Below, in pieces: positions 8,927 through 17,750 of a DNA stretch of 64,000 nucleotides. The stretch is from positions 1 through 64,000 of the forward strand of contig NZ_JAEUFG010000003.1 in assembly GCF_018588585.1 (NCBI RefSeq), given 5' to 3'. The notes beneath the pieces are model-generated. The model made no database searches. It worked only from the letters and a program-made list of their open reading frames with translations, and was not told the DNA's origin. The stretch is from Bacillus sp. SM2101. GTDB taxonomy: Bacteria; Bacillota; Bacilli; Bacillales; SM2101. Each line of letters begins with the position of its first letter. Position 1 is the first letter of the stretch. Made by a program: the position numbers and the translations under genes.

Positions 8927-8952
8927 TTATCGGTTGTTAACAATAAATTTTA
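8927..8952 (-). promoter_or_regulatory. Candidate sigma-D promoter upstream of flgM
   Basis: On the minus strand TAAA (8949-8952) and ACCGATAA (8927-8934) are 14 bp apart. This is close to TAAA-N15-GCCGATAT, with one mismatch in the -10 and one base less spacing. It lies ~50 bp upstream of the flgM start, in the yvyF-flgM gap. Confidence 0.55.
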
Positions 8953-8967
8953 ATAAACAATAGTAAA

Positions 8968-9390
8968 TTATTCATCTTTGTAAAGAGAATAATAAGTAAT
9001 AGACTTGCGTTCACGCTTTCTCATATGTTCCTTTCTATTTTCTTCTCTTTCAAATGTAGCTAGTTCATTTTGTAATTGAGCCACACATTTTTTGCATAGT
9101 TCACCCTCTTGAATCATATCGTTGCACCGTTTACACGGATATCCTAAGTTCGGAAATTGCTTAAGGCTTAACCGCCCTTTTTTAATAAATTTGATAATAT
9201 ATTCTTCAGCTACCTCTGTATCCTCAACAATTTGTGCAATTGTAGCACTGCGGTTTTTTTTAATTCGTAGGTACGTATATATCTTGTTAAACGCTTCTTC
9301 CTCTTCTTTATAGCATTGATCACAAACTTCTCTCATATTATGCTTTACAAATAATCTCTCACACCGTGGGCAATTCATTAATTCATTCAT
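8968..9390 (-). CDS. yvyF: YvyF family flagellar operon protein (TIGR03826)
   Basis: A 140 aa cytoplasmic protein of unknown mechanism. It carries two zinc-ribbon-like cysteine sets: CPRC...CDQC near the N-terminus and CKRC...CKKC near residues 108-125. Between them is a winged-helix-like segment (SATIAQIVEDTEVAEEYIIKFIKKGRL). This is the layout of B. subtilis YvyF, which also lies between comF and flgM. Two adjacent ATGs exist (9393 and 9390); the second has the better spacing from GGGAGG. The Arg/Lys-rich tail suggests nucleic-acid contact, but this is inference. Confidence 0.88.
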   Translation of the reverse strand: MNELMNCPRCERLFVKHNMREVCDQCYKEEEEAFNKIYTYLRIKKNRSATIAQIVEDTEVAEEYIIKFIKKGRLSLKQFPNLGYPCKRCNDMIQEGELCKKCVAQLQNELATFEREENRKEHMRKRERKSITYYSLYKDE

Positions 9391-9460
9391 CATAATCCTC
9401 CCGTACTATGTGTATTCATATTTTTAGTCTACTATAGCATTCTATGTTCTAATTGATAAT

Positions 9461-9610
9461 GGCTCTTTTCGTAAACATTGTTGCTTTTATTAACAAATTA
9501 TTACTATAAAAAGTGATTTTATATGTTAGTCATTTTCGTACAGAAGAAAAGATGCCACGATAGATAGTTGACTACGTGTTTATTTCTTAATACGAAAAAT
9601 AACAATCAAT
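9461..9610 (-). repeat. Dispersed ~150 bp intergenic repeat, copy 1
   Basis: Reading the minus strand: ATTGATTGTTATTTTTCGTA, then CGTAGTCAACTA, CGTGGCATCTTTT and a terminal GCAACAATGTTTACGAAAAGAGCC. It aligns end to end with the copy at 50723-50872. It fills the gap between comFC and yvyF, which otherwise shows no gene. Confidence 0.85.
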
Positions 9611-9645
9611 GCGAAAACAGCATTGATAATAAAGAAATGACATAT

Positions 9646-10350
9646 TTATCCTCGCACTAAAGTGAGCGAAGAAGCTGATTTTGCCCCAGCTTGTAATAGG
9701 GCTTTCGCAGCATGACGGACGGTTGTTCCAGTCGTATATACATCATCAATGAGTAAGATTTGTTGATGATTCACAAGAACAGTTTCATTAAATATATACA
9801 TATTGTCCGAATGGATACGTGCATATCTTGATTTTTTTGATTGTTTTTTTTCATGTTTACGTGATAGAGGATGAGACAATGATAAATCTAGCAAATGAGC
9901 TATTGCATCTGCTTGATTAAAGCCTCTTTCATATAAACGTTGCTTACTTAAAGGAATGGGAACTATCATATAGTTATCTTGAAAATGTTCTTTAAAGCAT
10001 TGTTGAAATAATGACTTAAAGGCATACACAACTGCATAATCACCACGGAATTTAAAAAGATTAAGTATTTCTTTCATATAGTCATTATACCTATAAACAG
10101 ATCGATTACGCTGAAGTACACCCCGCCACTCTCGTTGATTTTCCCACCTAACACAGTCGTAACATAATGTTGTCGTTGACGATACATCCTGTAAAGGACG
10201 ACCACATATACTACATAGCTTACCTTCAATTATTGTAAGCCTTCTATGACATTCGTGGCAAATCTTTTGTTGTTCAGGCGACAAAGTCAATATAGCATGC
10301 CAGCTTACTTCCATTTGATATGGTTTGTGACATAGAAGACATGTCTTCAT
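9646..10350 (-). CDS. comFC: Competence protein ComFC (phosphoribosyltransferase-like)
   Basis: ComF-family protein needed for natural transformation, thought to act with the ComFA helicase on incoming single-stranded DNA. The 234 aa sequence has N-terminal cysteine pairs (CLLC, CHEC, CSIC, CYDC) that look zinc-binding. A type I phosphoribosyltransferase fold follows, with YMIVPIPLSKQRLYERGFNQA and the PRPP loop ILLIDDVYTTGTT. An in-frame ATG 27 bases upstream exists, but the ATG at 10350 has AAGGGAG at correct spacing. It lies 28 bp after comFA. B. subtilis has comFB between them; here it is absent. Confidence 0.93.
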   Translation of the reverse strand: MKTCLLCHKPYQMEVSWHAILTLSPEQQKICHECHRRLTIIEGKLCSICGRPLQDVSSTTTLCYDCVRWENQREWRGVLQRNRSVYRYNDYMKEILNLFKFRGDYAVVYAFKSLFQQCFKEHFQDNYMIVPIPLSKQRLYERGFNQADAIAHLLDLSLSHPLSRKHEKKQSKKSRYARIHSDNMYIFNETVLVNHQQILLIDDVYTTGTTVRHAAKALLQAGAKSASSLTLVRG

Positions 10351-10378
10351 AGTAATTACTCCCTTACAAAACATCAAA

Positions 10379-11896
10379 CTATTTATTATTAATGTAGCCC
10401 TGCCTTTGTCCTTGTTTATTCATGTATTGAATATGTCTTTTGGCTCTGACCATCGCTTTTGTTTTTCCGAAATGAAAGAAAATGATTTCTCCAGTTGGAG
10501 ACGCAGCATGCCTTCCTACTCTCCCTGAAATTTGAACGAGTGCACTTTCAGTAAAAATACGATCCTCAGCACCTAGTACTGCCACATCAATGTTTGGTAT
10601 CGTCACACCCCTTTCAAGTATCGTTGTCGTCACAAGAATTTGAATGTCACCTTTACGGAAAGCCGCAACTTTTTCTTTACGCTTTGGATCTTTGGATGAA
10701 ACACTGTCAATTCGTTGATCAAATTTCTTTATAATCATTGTAATTGTATGTAAAACATCAATTGAAGGAACAAAAAGCAAAGCTTGCTTTTTGCATTGGA
10801 GATGCATAGATAGCCATGAGGTGACGATTGTAGGAAGATAATGCTTCAACAGGCACTTCTGCCAATTTCCACACCAGCGAAACGAGGGCAAAGGCAGTGG
10901 ATAACCGTGATATCTAGCGGGAATGACAATCGCATTCCTTTGTTGTCTTTTTACTTCCCTCTGCCATTGACTATGAGGGGTAGCTGTCAAATAAATTGTT
11001 GATGCCGTTAGTTTTTTAGCGTTATTAACAGCATATCGTAGCATAGGTTCTACCGTATATGGAAATGCATCAACCTCATCAATGATCACAACGTCAAAAG
11101 CACGATAATAGCGTAAAAGTTGATGTGTAGTCGAAAGCGTCAATGGTTCAAGTTTATTTTTCAAGTCAGCGCTCCCGCCGTACAATGCATTAATATTAAT
11201 AGAAGGAAAAACTTCTCGTAAGCGCGGTGCAAGCTCTAACACAACATCTGTTCTTGGCGTTGCAATGCATATATATTTATTCGTTTGCAATGCTCTTTCT
11301 ATTCCACTGAATAACACCTCTGTTTTCCCAGATCCACACACAGCCCACACGAGAAGGGTACTATGTTGATCTATTGTTTCTTTAATTGTTGTCGAGGCTA
11401 ACTTTTGACTTTTTGACAATGTTCCATCCCATTGTAATGAACCATCATTTCTCGGAGAATCTGGGCTTGGACCAATCCAATGTATGACAGGTGTGCATTC
11501 ACTTATTCTCCCTAGCATAATACATTTTCTACAATAGGTACATTTTTCATGACACCGAGCACATAAGAAGCTGGAAAAGAGCTGCTTGTTTCGATTACCA
11601 CACCGTTTACAATAATAATTTCCATGTTTAAAAGCAATTCCTTGTTGATAAGTAAGGTAGCCATTTACATAATGCTCATGGATAAGGTCTAGAGGATAGG
11701 GAATATCATGTAACAACAGTTGCTTTCCAAATAAGTATTGCTGTAGTTGCTTACTGTAGACATAAGAAGAATTACAAGTTGGAGGTGACATGAATGAACA
11801 CTGTCCGAGTGGTTTTTTTTGGAGATGATGCTTTTCAAGCTCAGAAGTAGCAAGAGACTCAGGTATTAACCGCTCTCGATACTCGTAAAACCGCAT
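10379..11896 (-). CDS. comFA: DNA uptake ATPase/helicase ComFA
   Basis: Superfamily 2, DEAD-box-like ATPase that powers import of transforming DNA. The 505 aa product has a four-cysteine zinc finger near residues 97-128 (CKRCGNR...CARCHEKCTYCRKC). Walker A follows as AVCGSGKTEVLF, then Walker B VIIDEVDAFPY, motif III TATPHSQW, and the C-terminal helicase domain with TTTILERGVTIPNIDVAVLG and QISGRVGR. The ATG at 11896 sits behind AAGGAG. The length is slightly above B. subtilis ComFA (463 aa). It is followed directly by comFC and is probably induced with competence, although I see no perfect ComK box. Confidence 0.95.
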   Translation of the reverse strand: MRFYEYRERLIPESLATSELEKHHLQKKPLGQCSFMSPPTCNSSYVYSKQLQQYLFGKQLLLHDIPYPLDLIHEHYVNGYLTYQQGIAFKHGNYYCKRCGNRNKQLFSSFLCARCHEKCTYCRKCIMLGRISECTPVIHWIGPSPDSPRNDGSLQWDGTLSKSQKLASTTIKETIDQHSTLLVWAVCGSGKTEVLFSGIERALQTNKYICIATPRTDVVLELAPRLREVFPSININALYGGSADLKNKLEPLTLSTTHQLLRYYRAFDVVIIDEVDAFPYTVEPMLRYAVNNAKKLTASTIYLTATPHSQWQREVKRQQRNAIVIPARYHGYPLPLPSFRWCGNWQKCLLKHYLPTIVTSWLSMHLQCKKQALLFVPSIDVLHTITMIIKKFDQRIDSVSSKDPKRKEKVAAFRKGDIQILVTTTILERGVTIPNIDVAVLGAEDRIFTESALVQISGRVGRHAASPTGEIIFFHFGKTKAMVRAKRHIQYMNKQGQRQGYINNK

Positions 11897-12090
11897 ATTC
11901 GAGCTCCTTTCATAATTTATGAATAGTCATATTTAGTTTAATAGTAGTTGACATAAATTGTTATTCAATGAGTTTTCGTAGCGTTGTATCTTATAACATG
12001 ACCAGCTTATTAAGTGATCCTACAGTAGGGGTTCGCTTATGCCCCCCCTGCTGTGAATGAGATATAAATAAATTAAGGTGTTTTTGAATG

Positions 12091-12190
12091 ATTGATGTTT
12101 TCTGTACTACATGTACACATCCAGATCATCTTTACTTCGATAAAACGATGACAACCGTAAAAAACTCTTTTCTTACGATGCTCATTTTAT
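12091..12190 (+). repeat. Degenerate partial copy of the dispersed intergenic repeat
   Basis: ATTGATGTTTTCTGTACTACATGTACACATCCAGATCATCTTTACTTCG resembles the left half of the repeat family. The end is not recognisable. It lies in the comFA-degV gap (11897-12205), which otherwise holds a GC-rich hairpin at 12022-12054 and no gene. Confidence 0.45.
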
Positions 12191-12205
12191 AACAATAGCC
12201 ATAAA

Positions 12206-13048
12206 TTATTTTCTATACCAGCCCATACCTATTGCACCTTCTCCAAGATGTGTGCCGATAACTGCTCCGAAATAGCTTAATGTAAATTCGACATGTGGAT
12301 ACTGCTTTTCAAGTTCACTCTTTATTTGCTCAGCTTGTTGTTCGCGATTTGCATGAATGATGACTGCTCGCATTGGTAATTGATTTGAAGCCTCTTCTCC
12401 AAACATGTCTATCATTTTCTGAAGTGCTTTTTTGCGTGTACGAATCTTTTCATACGGCACAATCACTTTATTAACAAAATGCAGAACTGGCTTCACTTGA
12501 AGAAGACTGCCGATTAATGCTTGAGCACTGTTTAAGCGTCCCCCACGCTGAAGGTGTGATAAATCATCAACCATAAAATAAGCTTGGACTGACTTTTTCA
12601 TTTCTTGAAGCCTCAAGATTATTTCTTCAGGAGTTTTACCTTCCTTTGCCATTTCAGCTGCCTCTATTACATAGAAGCCTTGGAGCATACAGCTCGTCTC
12701 TGAATCGAATGGGTAGACGTTTATGTTTTCGACCATTTCTCCAGCTGAAACTGCACCAGCATAAGTTCCACTAATACCGCTGGAGAGGTGAATACAAATG
12801 ACTGCGTCAAAATCATTAGCTAATTGTTTAAATTTCTCAACAAACAAGCCAATTGACGGCTGTGAGGTTGTTGGTAGCTCTCCATTACCACGAACCTTGT
12901 CATAAAAATCGTCTGCTGATATTTCAATTTCTTCTTTATATGATTCGTTCTCAAAATTAACCATTAATGGAATCATTTCTATATGAAGCTTATTACGAAT
13001 TTCCAATGGAATATACGCCGTACTATCAGTTAAAATTGCCGTCCTCAT
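12206..13048 (-). CDS. degV: DegV family fatty-acid-binding protein
   Basis: EDD-fold protein that binds a fatty acid, related to FakB of the fatty-acid kinase system. The 280 aa sequence has the family start ILTDSTAYIP, TTSQPSIGLF (~60-69), ICIHLSSGISGTYAGA (~83-98), the DDLSHLQRGGRLNSAQALIGSLLQVKPVL segment (~155-185) and GTHLGEGAIGMGW at the C-terminus. All are ligand-binding landmarks of DegV. The stand-alone gene lies between comF and degU, as in B. subtilis. The specific fatty acid and kinase partner cannot be told from the sequence. Confidence 0.95.
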   Translation of the reverse strand: MRTAILTDSTAYIPLEIRNKLHIEMIPLMVNFENESYKEEIEISADDFYDKVRGNGELPTTSQPSIGLFVEKFKQLANDFDAVICIHLSSGISGTYAGAVSAGEMVENINVYPFDSETSCMLQGFYVIEAAEMAKEGKTPEEIILRLQEMKKSVQAYFMVDDLSHLQRGGRLNSAQALIGSLLQVKPVLHFVNKVIVPYEKIRTRKKALQKMIDMFGEEASNQLPMRAVIIHANREQQAEQIKSELEKQYPHVEFTLSYFGAVIGTHLGEGAIGMGWYRK

Positions 13049-13235
13049 TCCTACAATCCTTCCTTATGCCGTATGTTTGAGCTTAATAACACCTTTATAC
13101 CATCATTTATTTTACATGATATTGTTTATAAATTGTATAGAAAATACACAAGCTACTTCAATTATTAAACGACGAATATGATCATAAACCCTAACCTTCT
13201 CATTCACACAATCATAAGGTGAGATGCTACATCAT

Positions 13236-13922
13236 TTATCGTACTTCCACCCAACCATTTTTAATGGCAACTACAACTGCTTGAGTACGATCATTGACAC
13301 TCATCTTTTGCAAAATATTACTTACATGGTTTTTAACTGTTTTTTCACTAATATATAATGCTTCACCGACTCCACGGTTGCTCTTTCCGTCTGCTAATAG
13401 CTGTAACACTTCACATTCACGTCTAGTAAGGATATGAAGTGGTCTTCTTATTTCAGTTTTTTCAATGGCATTTCCCATATTCGTTTGTCCACCATCAGCT
13501 AAACGTCGGAATTCATTTACAAGATTATGCGTAACCTTTGGATGTAAATATGAGCCTCCATTTGCTACAACTTTTATCGCTTCAACTAATGCATCCGCAT
13601 CCATTTCTTTCAACAAATAGCCTCTAGCACCAGTCTTCAAAGCATGCATAACATAGTTTTCATCATCGTGAATCGAAAGAATGATGACCTTAGCTTCACT
13701 ATTTTCTTCTATTAGTAATCTTGTCGCTTCAACACCATTTACAATTGGCATATTTATATCCATTAATATAACATCAGGATTAAATGTTTTTTCAAGTTGT
13801 AAAGCTTCGTTTCCGTCACTACCTTCCGCAACTACTTCAAAGCTCTCCTCAAAATCTAAAATCCTTTTTACACCTTCTCGAAATAATTGATGATCATCAA
13901 TAATAACTATTTTAGTATTCAA
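13236..13922 (-). CDS. degU: Response regulator DegU
   Basis: NarL/LuxR-type regulator controlling secreted enzymes, competence, motility and biofilm genes. It has an N-terminal receiver domain ([21 protein letters not shown], phospho-acceptor in [26 protein letters not shown]) and a C-terminal LuxR HTH ([43 protein letters not shown]). The best start is the TTG at 13922 behind GGGGAGG, giving 228 aa against 229 in B. subtilis. An upstream ATG in frame has no good ribosome site. The kinase gene degS ends 195 bp upstream, a larger gap than usual. Confidence 0.97.
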   Translation of the reverse strand: MNTKIVIIDDHQLFREGVKRILDFEESFEVVAEGSDGNEALQLEKTFNPDVILMDINMPIVNGVEATRLLIEENSEAKVIILSIHDDENYVMHALKTGARGYLLKEMDADALVEAIKVVANGGSYLHPKVTHNLVNEFRRLADGGQTNMGNAIEKTEIRRPLHILTRRECEVLQLLADGKSNRGVGEALYISEKTVKNHVSNILQKMSVNDRTQAVVVAIKNGWVEVR

Positions 13923-14117
13923 TGTAATCCTCCCCATACTTTTCAAGGCTACTAAGAACTACGTTACTATATTTATTAATAGCTTAATCCTCTACCGGTA
14001 AGAAATAATAGTATTTTTACTGCATTTACATGCGTATTACTCTATGTCTTTTCCTTTTATTACATTTGATTATTTGAAATTACCCTACCACACCTGCCAC
14101 TACGTCTTGAATGATCA

Positions 14118-15254
14118 TTAAACAGGAATTGGGATTCTTATCATAATTACCGTACCTACACCCACTTTGGAATCTACTGTCATTTCACCTTCTAATAAGT
14201 CTACTCTCTCATTCATTCCTATAAGTCCAAAAGCATTTTCTTTTTTTTCATGGATGTTGAATCCTTTACCATCATCTTTAATGACCAGTATAACATTATT
14301 CACTCCAATTTCAATTTTCACCTGAATTTTACTTGAATCAGCATGCTTAATGGCATTTTGTACTGATTCCTGCGCTAGGCGGAAAAGCGCTACCTCTAAT
14401 CGAGCAGGTAATCTTTTTTCCTTTCTAATACTTAGAAATAGAATGACTACTTGATTATATTCTTCAACTGTTGACAAATATTTTTTTAAGGTCGGGATTA
14501 GCCCTAAGTCATCTAGAGCCATCGGACGTAGATCATAAATAATTCTTCTTACTTCAGAGAGAGTGGAGCGTACCATCGTCCGTAAATCACGTATCTCTTT
14601 AAATGCTTCCTCTGCTCCACGTTCACGGTACAATCGGTCTATTAACTCTGATCTCATCATAACATTTGCGAGCATTTGAGCAGGTCCATCATGAATTTCA
14701 CGTGATAGCCTTTTCCGCTCTTCCTCTTGCCCCTCAATAATTCTCAAACCAAAATCTTGTTTTTGAATGGCATCTTCAAGCAATTCTCCAACTTGTCGAA
14801 AATCACTGTTTAAATAATTGAGAACGACTGAAATTTGTCCCATTAAATGGTCTGCACGCTCAATCGTTTCCGATAATGCTAATATTCTTCTTTCAAGGTC
14901 ATCACGACGATCTCTAAGCTGTTTCTCGCGTTCTCGAACCATTGATAAATTCATTTGTAGCGCGTGTGCTTGCTCGTAAGCACCGCGAACTTGGCTCTCA
15001 CTATATTGATCAAAATGTCTACTCACCTCTACAAGTCGTTGCCTTGCAAACTTTTCATGAGTATCTAACTTGTCACCTTCATCAATCACGTCATTTACTA
15101 GAATTTTTGTCTTTAAAAGTTCTTCATTTAATTTTTCGTATTCCGTACGCGATTGCTCACTTATTTGGAAAATTTCCCCTTTGCTACTATCGACAGTTTC
15201 TATCATTTTTTTTAGAATATTATCTAATGCTAATGTATTGAATTTCTTTGTCAT
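14118..15254 (-). CDS. degS: Sensor histidine kinase DegS
   Basis: Cytoplasmic HPK7-type kinase/phosphatase of DegU. The 378 aa product (385 in B. subtilis) has an N-terminal DegS sensory coiled coil of ~170 residues without TM segments. The dimerisation/phospho-acceptor motif EEERKRLSREIHDGPAQMLANV (His at ~190) follows, then LPARLEVALFRLAQESVQNAIKHADSS (N box) and DDGKGFNIHEKKENAFGLIGMNERVDLLEG (G1/G2). ATG with AAGGAGG close upstream. The 470 bp ahead of it (15255-15726) is AT-rich and must hold promoters for both degS and the divergent yvyE; I can define no box with confidence. Confidence 0.97.
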   Translation of the reverse strand: MTKKFNTLALDNILKKMIETVDSSKGEIFQISEQSRTEYEKLNEELLKTKILVNDVIDEGDKLDTHEKFARQRLVEVSRHFDQYSESQVRGAYEQAHALQMNLSMVREREKQLRDRRDDLERRILALSETIERADHLMGQISVVLNYLNSDFRQVGELLEDAIQKQDFGLRIIEGQEEERKRLSREIHDGPAQMLANVMMRSELIDRLYRERGAEEAFKEIRDLRTMVRSTLSEVRRIIYDLRPMALDDLGLIPTLKKYLSTVEEYNQVVILFLSIRKEKRLPARLEVALFRLAQESVQNAIKHADSSKIQVKIEIGVNNVILVIKDDGKGFNIHEKKENAFGLIGMNERVDLLEGEMTVDSKVGVGTVIMIRIPIPV

Positions 15255-15726
15255 TTTGCCTCCTTTATATATTGTTGGGCTTTATATTAGCAATCGACCT
15301 TAGACAAATTTTTCATGATTATTGCAATATATGTATAAATTTCAATCTACAGTGATTTAAGAAGGTTCTTGCTTTTAATTATATCATGGAGCAAACAAGT
15401 ATATTTTCCCATTTAAGCGTCGACAAAATTCGCTATTTTTGTCGATATTTTTTAAAAAATTCATACAAATTGGAAGCGATATAGTTAATAGTACCTATTT
15501 CATATCGACAACCTAAAAAGCGAAATGAATTTACAAAAATAAAGAATATGTACAGTATTTATTTGCAAAACAGACTTTGCTCCATTAATGTAAATATTGC
15601 GGAAAACTATTTGCTGTAAAATTTTTGTCGTTTTATAATATATATGGAGAATTATAACGAAAAAGAACGACATTTAAAAGAATGGCGAAAGTTTGATCGA
15701 GAAGTATAATCAGGAGGGTTATCAGT

Positions 15727-16365
15727 TTGTTACAAAAGTATTATACCGTAAAGGGAAATGGAGAACATGAAATTACGATTCAAAAATCCCGCTTCATCTG
15801 TCACGTAAAGCGAGTAACGACTGATGCAGAAGCACAACAATATATACTTGATATTAAGAAGCAATATTGGAATGCTTCTCATAATTGTTCTGCATACTTA
15901 ATTGGTGAAAGAGACCAAATTCAAAAAGCAAATGATGACGGCGAGCCTAGTGGCACGGCAGGTGTACCGATGCTAGAAGTGCTAAAGAAGAAAGGCCTAA
16001 AAGATACCGTCGTCGTTGTCACTCGTTATTTTGGTGGAATTAAGCTAGGTGCAGGGGGGCTTGTTAGAGCTTATGGGAAGGCTGTATCTGAGGGGCTTCA
16101 AGCGACGGGTATTGTCGAAAGAACGCTGATGCGTGTGATGCACACCAAAATTGATTATAATTGGCTCGGGAAGCTCGAAAATGAGCTGCGTTCTTCAATA
16201 TACAAACTAAAAGAAATTCACTATTTAGAAGATGTCGATATTGAGGTATATGTAGAAGAAGAGCATAAACAACAATTTATTGAATGGATGACAGATTTAA
16301 CGAACGGTAAAGCCGTCATCTCTGAAGGCATAAGCACATATTTAGAGGAGACCGTTACAATATAA
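15727..16365 (+). CDS. yvyE: YigZ/IMPACT family protein YvyE
   Basis: A 212 aa UPF0029/IMPACT family protein with ribosome-associated or proline-dipeptidase-like roles proposed in other species; the function is not settled. The N-terminal domain holds the signature ADGEPSGTAG-like DDGEPSGTAGVPMLEVLKKK (~77-96) and VVVTRYFGGIKLGAGGLVRAYGKAV (~99-123). The C-terminal DUF1949 half (residues ~140-205) is EF-G domain V-like. The start is TTG, seven bases after AGGAGGG. It is divergent from degS, as in B. subtilis, and runs into an LCP gene 31 bp downstream. Confidence 0.94.
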   Translation: MLQKYYTVKGNGEHEITIQKSRFICHVKRVTTDAEAQQYILDIKKQYWNASHNCSAYLIGERDQIQKANDDGEPSGTAGVPMLEVLKKKGLKDTVVVVTRYFGGIKLGAGGLVRAYGKAVSEGLQATGIVERTLMRVMHTKIDYNWLGKLENELRSSIYKLKEIHYLEDVDIEVYVEEEHKQQFIEWMTDLTNGKAVISEGISTYLEETVTI

Positions 16366-16396
16366 GGAATTACACGAAACGAAGAAGGGTGAGGGA

Positions 16397-17404
16397 ATGA
16401 AAGACAATCAGGACAATAAATCAGGAAAGGTTATATCAAAACGACGCAAGAGGCTTATTATCTTCATCATTCCAGTGCTCATTATCATCATAGCTGCCAC
16501 TGCATATGGTGCAAATTTATATATAAAAGCTCAAAATGCATTTGAAAATTCACGAGAGGTTCCGACTAATGAGGATACATCTAGTCCACCAGTACAAGAA
16601 GCGATTATAAAGAAAAAAGATAACTTTTCGTTGTTAATTATGGGCATAGAAAATAGTGAAACGAGGGTTGATGCAAATAATGTAGATGCATTACTTCTTG
16701 CTACATTTAATGAAGAAAAAAAATCTGTGAAGCTTTTACATATCCCACGTGATTCCTATGTATATATTCCTTATAAGGATAGTAAAGACAAAATCACACA
16801 TTCCAATAATGGCGGAACTCAAGCAACCATTGAAACTGTTTCACAGCTTCTTGATCTACCGATTGACCGCTATATTAAATTGGATTTTAATGCATTTGTT
16901 GCCATTGTTGATGCACTTGGTGGTATTGAAGTTGATGTACCAATTACATTTTCTGAACAAGATAGTCAGGATCGACTTAATAGCATTTATATAGAAAAAG
17001 GCCTGCAAACATTAACTGGTGAGGAAGCACTTGCGTTAGCACGAGTAAGGAAGCTTGATAATGATTTTGAACGTGGTAAACGTCAACAGCTTATTATTGA
17101 GGCGATTATTGATAAAGCCGCTTCACTCGGTTCGATTACGAAGTATGGCACGATGATTGAAGCACTTGGAGACAACTTAAAACATAATTTTGCTACTTTC
17201 TCTGAAATCACTTCATTATACAAATATGCCACGCCTGATCTCACAATTGAGACGCTACAGCTACAAGGGTATGATTCAACAGCTGGAGCAGCATATATTT
17301 TCGAATTAGATGAAGCTTATTTAGAAGAAGTTAAAAAAGAACTGCAAGATCACCTAGAAGACGTTGAGCCTCCTAACAATGAAAGCTCTAATAACGAACA
17401 ATAA
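16397..17404 (+). CDS. LytR-CpsA-Psr family wall polymer ligase (1)
   Basis: Membrane-anchored phosphotransferase that attaches undecaprenyl-linked teichoic acid or other wall polymers to peptidoglycan. The 335 aa product has a cytoplasmic basic start (SKRRKRL), one TM helix (~20-43) and an extracellular LCP domain from ~75. Domain marks are DNFSLLIMGIE, DALLLATFNEEKKSVKLLHIPRDSYVYIP (the Arg of PRD contacts polyprenyl phosphate), YIKLDFNAFVAIVDALGGIEVDVP and ALALARVRKLDNDFERGKRQQLI. An Asn/Glu-rich tail ends the protein. It follows yvyE, the position of tagV (yvhJ) in B. subtilis. The next gene is a paralogue. Confidence 0.93.
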   Translation: MKDNQDNKSGKVISKRRKRLIIFIIPVLIIIIAATAYGANLYIKAQNAFENSREVPTNEDTSSPPVQEAIIKKKDNFSLLIMGIENSETRVDANNVDALLLATFNEEKKSVKLLHIPRDSYVYIPYKDSKDKITHSNNGGTQATIETVSQLLDLPIDRYIKLDFNAFVAIVDALGGIEVDVPITFSEQDSQDRLNSIYIEKGLQTLTGEEALALARVRKLDNDFERGKRQQLIIEAIIDKAASLGSITKYGTMIEALGDNLKHNFATFSEITSLYKYATPDLTIETLQLQGYDSTAGAAYIFELDEAYLEEVKKELQDHLEDVEPPNNESSNNEQ

Positions 17405-17455
17405 AGCATTTATTTCTACAGTTCAACAACATCCTAATTATTGGATATTAGCACC

Positions 17456-17496
17456 AGCCACTAACATGTTATACTAGATATAGTGGCTTATGTTTT
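17456..17496 (+). terminator. Terminator after the first LCP gene
   Basis: AGCCACTA (17456-17463) pairs with TAGTGGCT (17481-17488), followed by TATGTTTTG. A related AGCCAC/GTGGCT hairpin recurs at 17662-17687, inside the leader of the second LCP gene. Confidence 0.6.
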
Positions 17497-17599
17497 GTTC
17501 AACCAGATGGAAACACATTAAGCCACTAACAGCACCTAGAAGTAAGGCATTTTAGTTCGTTATGAATAATATTAGCTTTCATTTTACTAAATTTCCCCA

Positions 17600-17628
17600 T
17601 TTACGAGACTTATAAAAAAAGGTACAAT
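17600..17628 (+). promoter_or_regulatory. Weak sigma-A-like promoter upstream of second LCP gene
   Basis: TTTACG (17600-17605) and TACAAT (17623-17628) are 17 bp apart. The -35 is a poor match and the -10 has one mismatch. It lies in the 346 bp gap between the LCP genes, which suggests the second LCP gene is transcribed separately. Confidence 0.35.
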
Positions 17629-17750
17629 GGAAGCTGTTATACTTTTTTTGAGTTCAACAGTAGCCACCATCATTTTAAATAGTGGCTCTTTTACTAAACT
17701 TTGTTTGTGCCTATTCGAACAATCTTTAAAACTTAAAGGAGTAGAATGCT

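Noticed and set aside
12022-12054. GC-rich hairpin between comFA and degV considered as degV terminator
   Set aside because: It has no T run on either side and lies 150 bp beyond the degV stop, so I could not assign a role.
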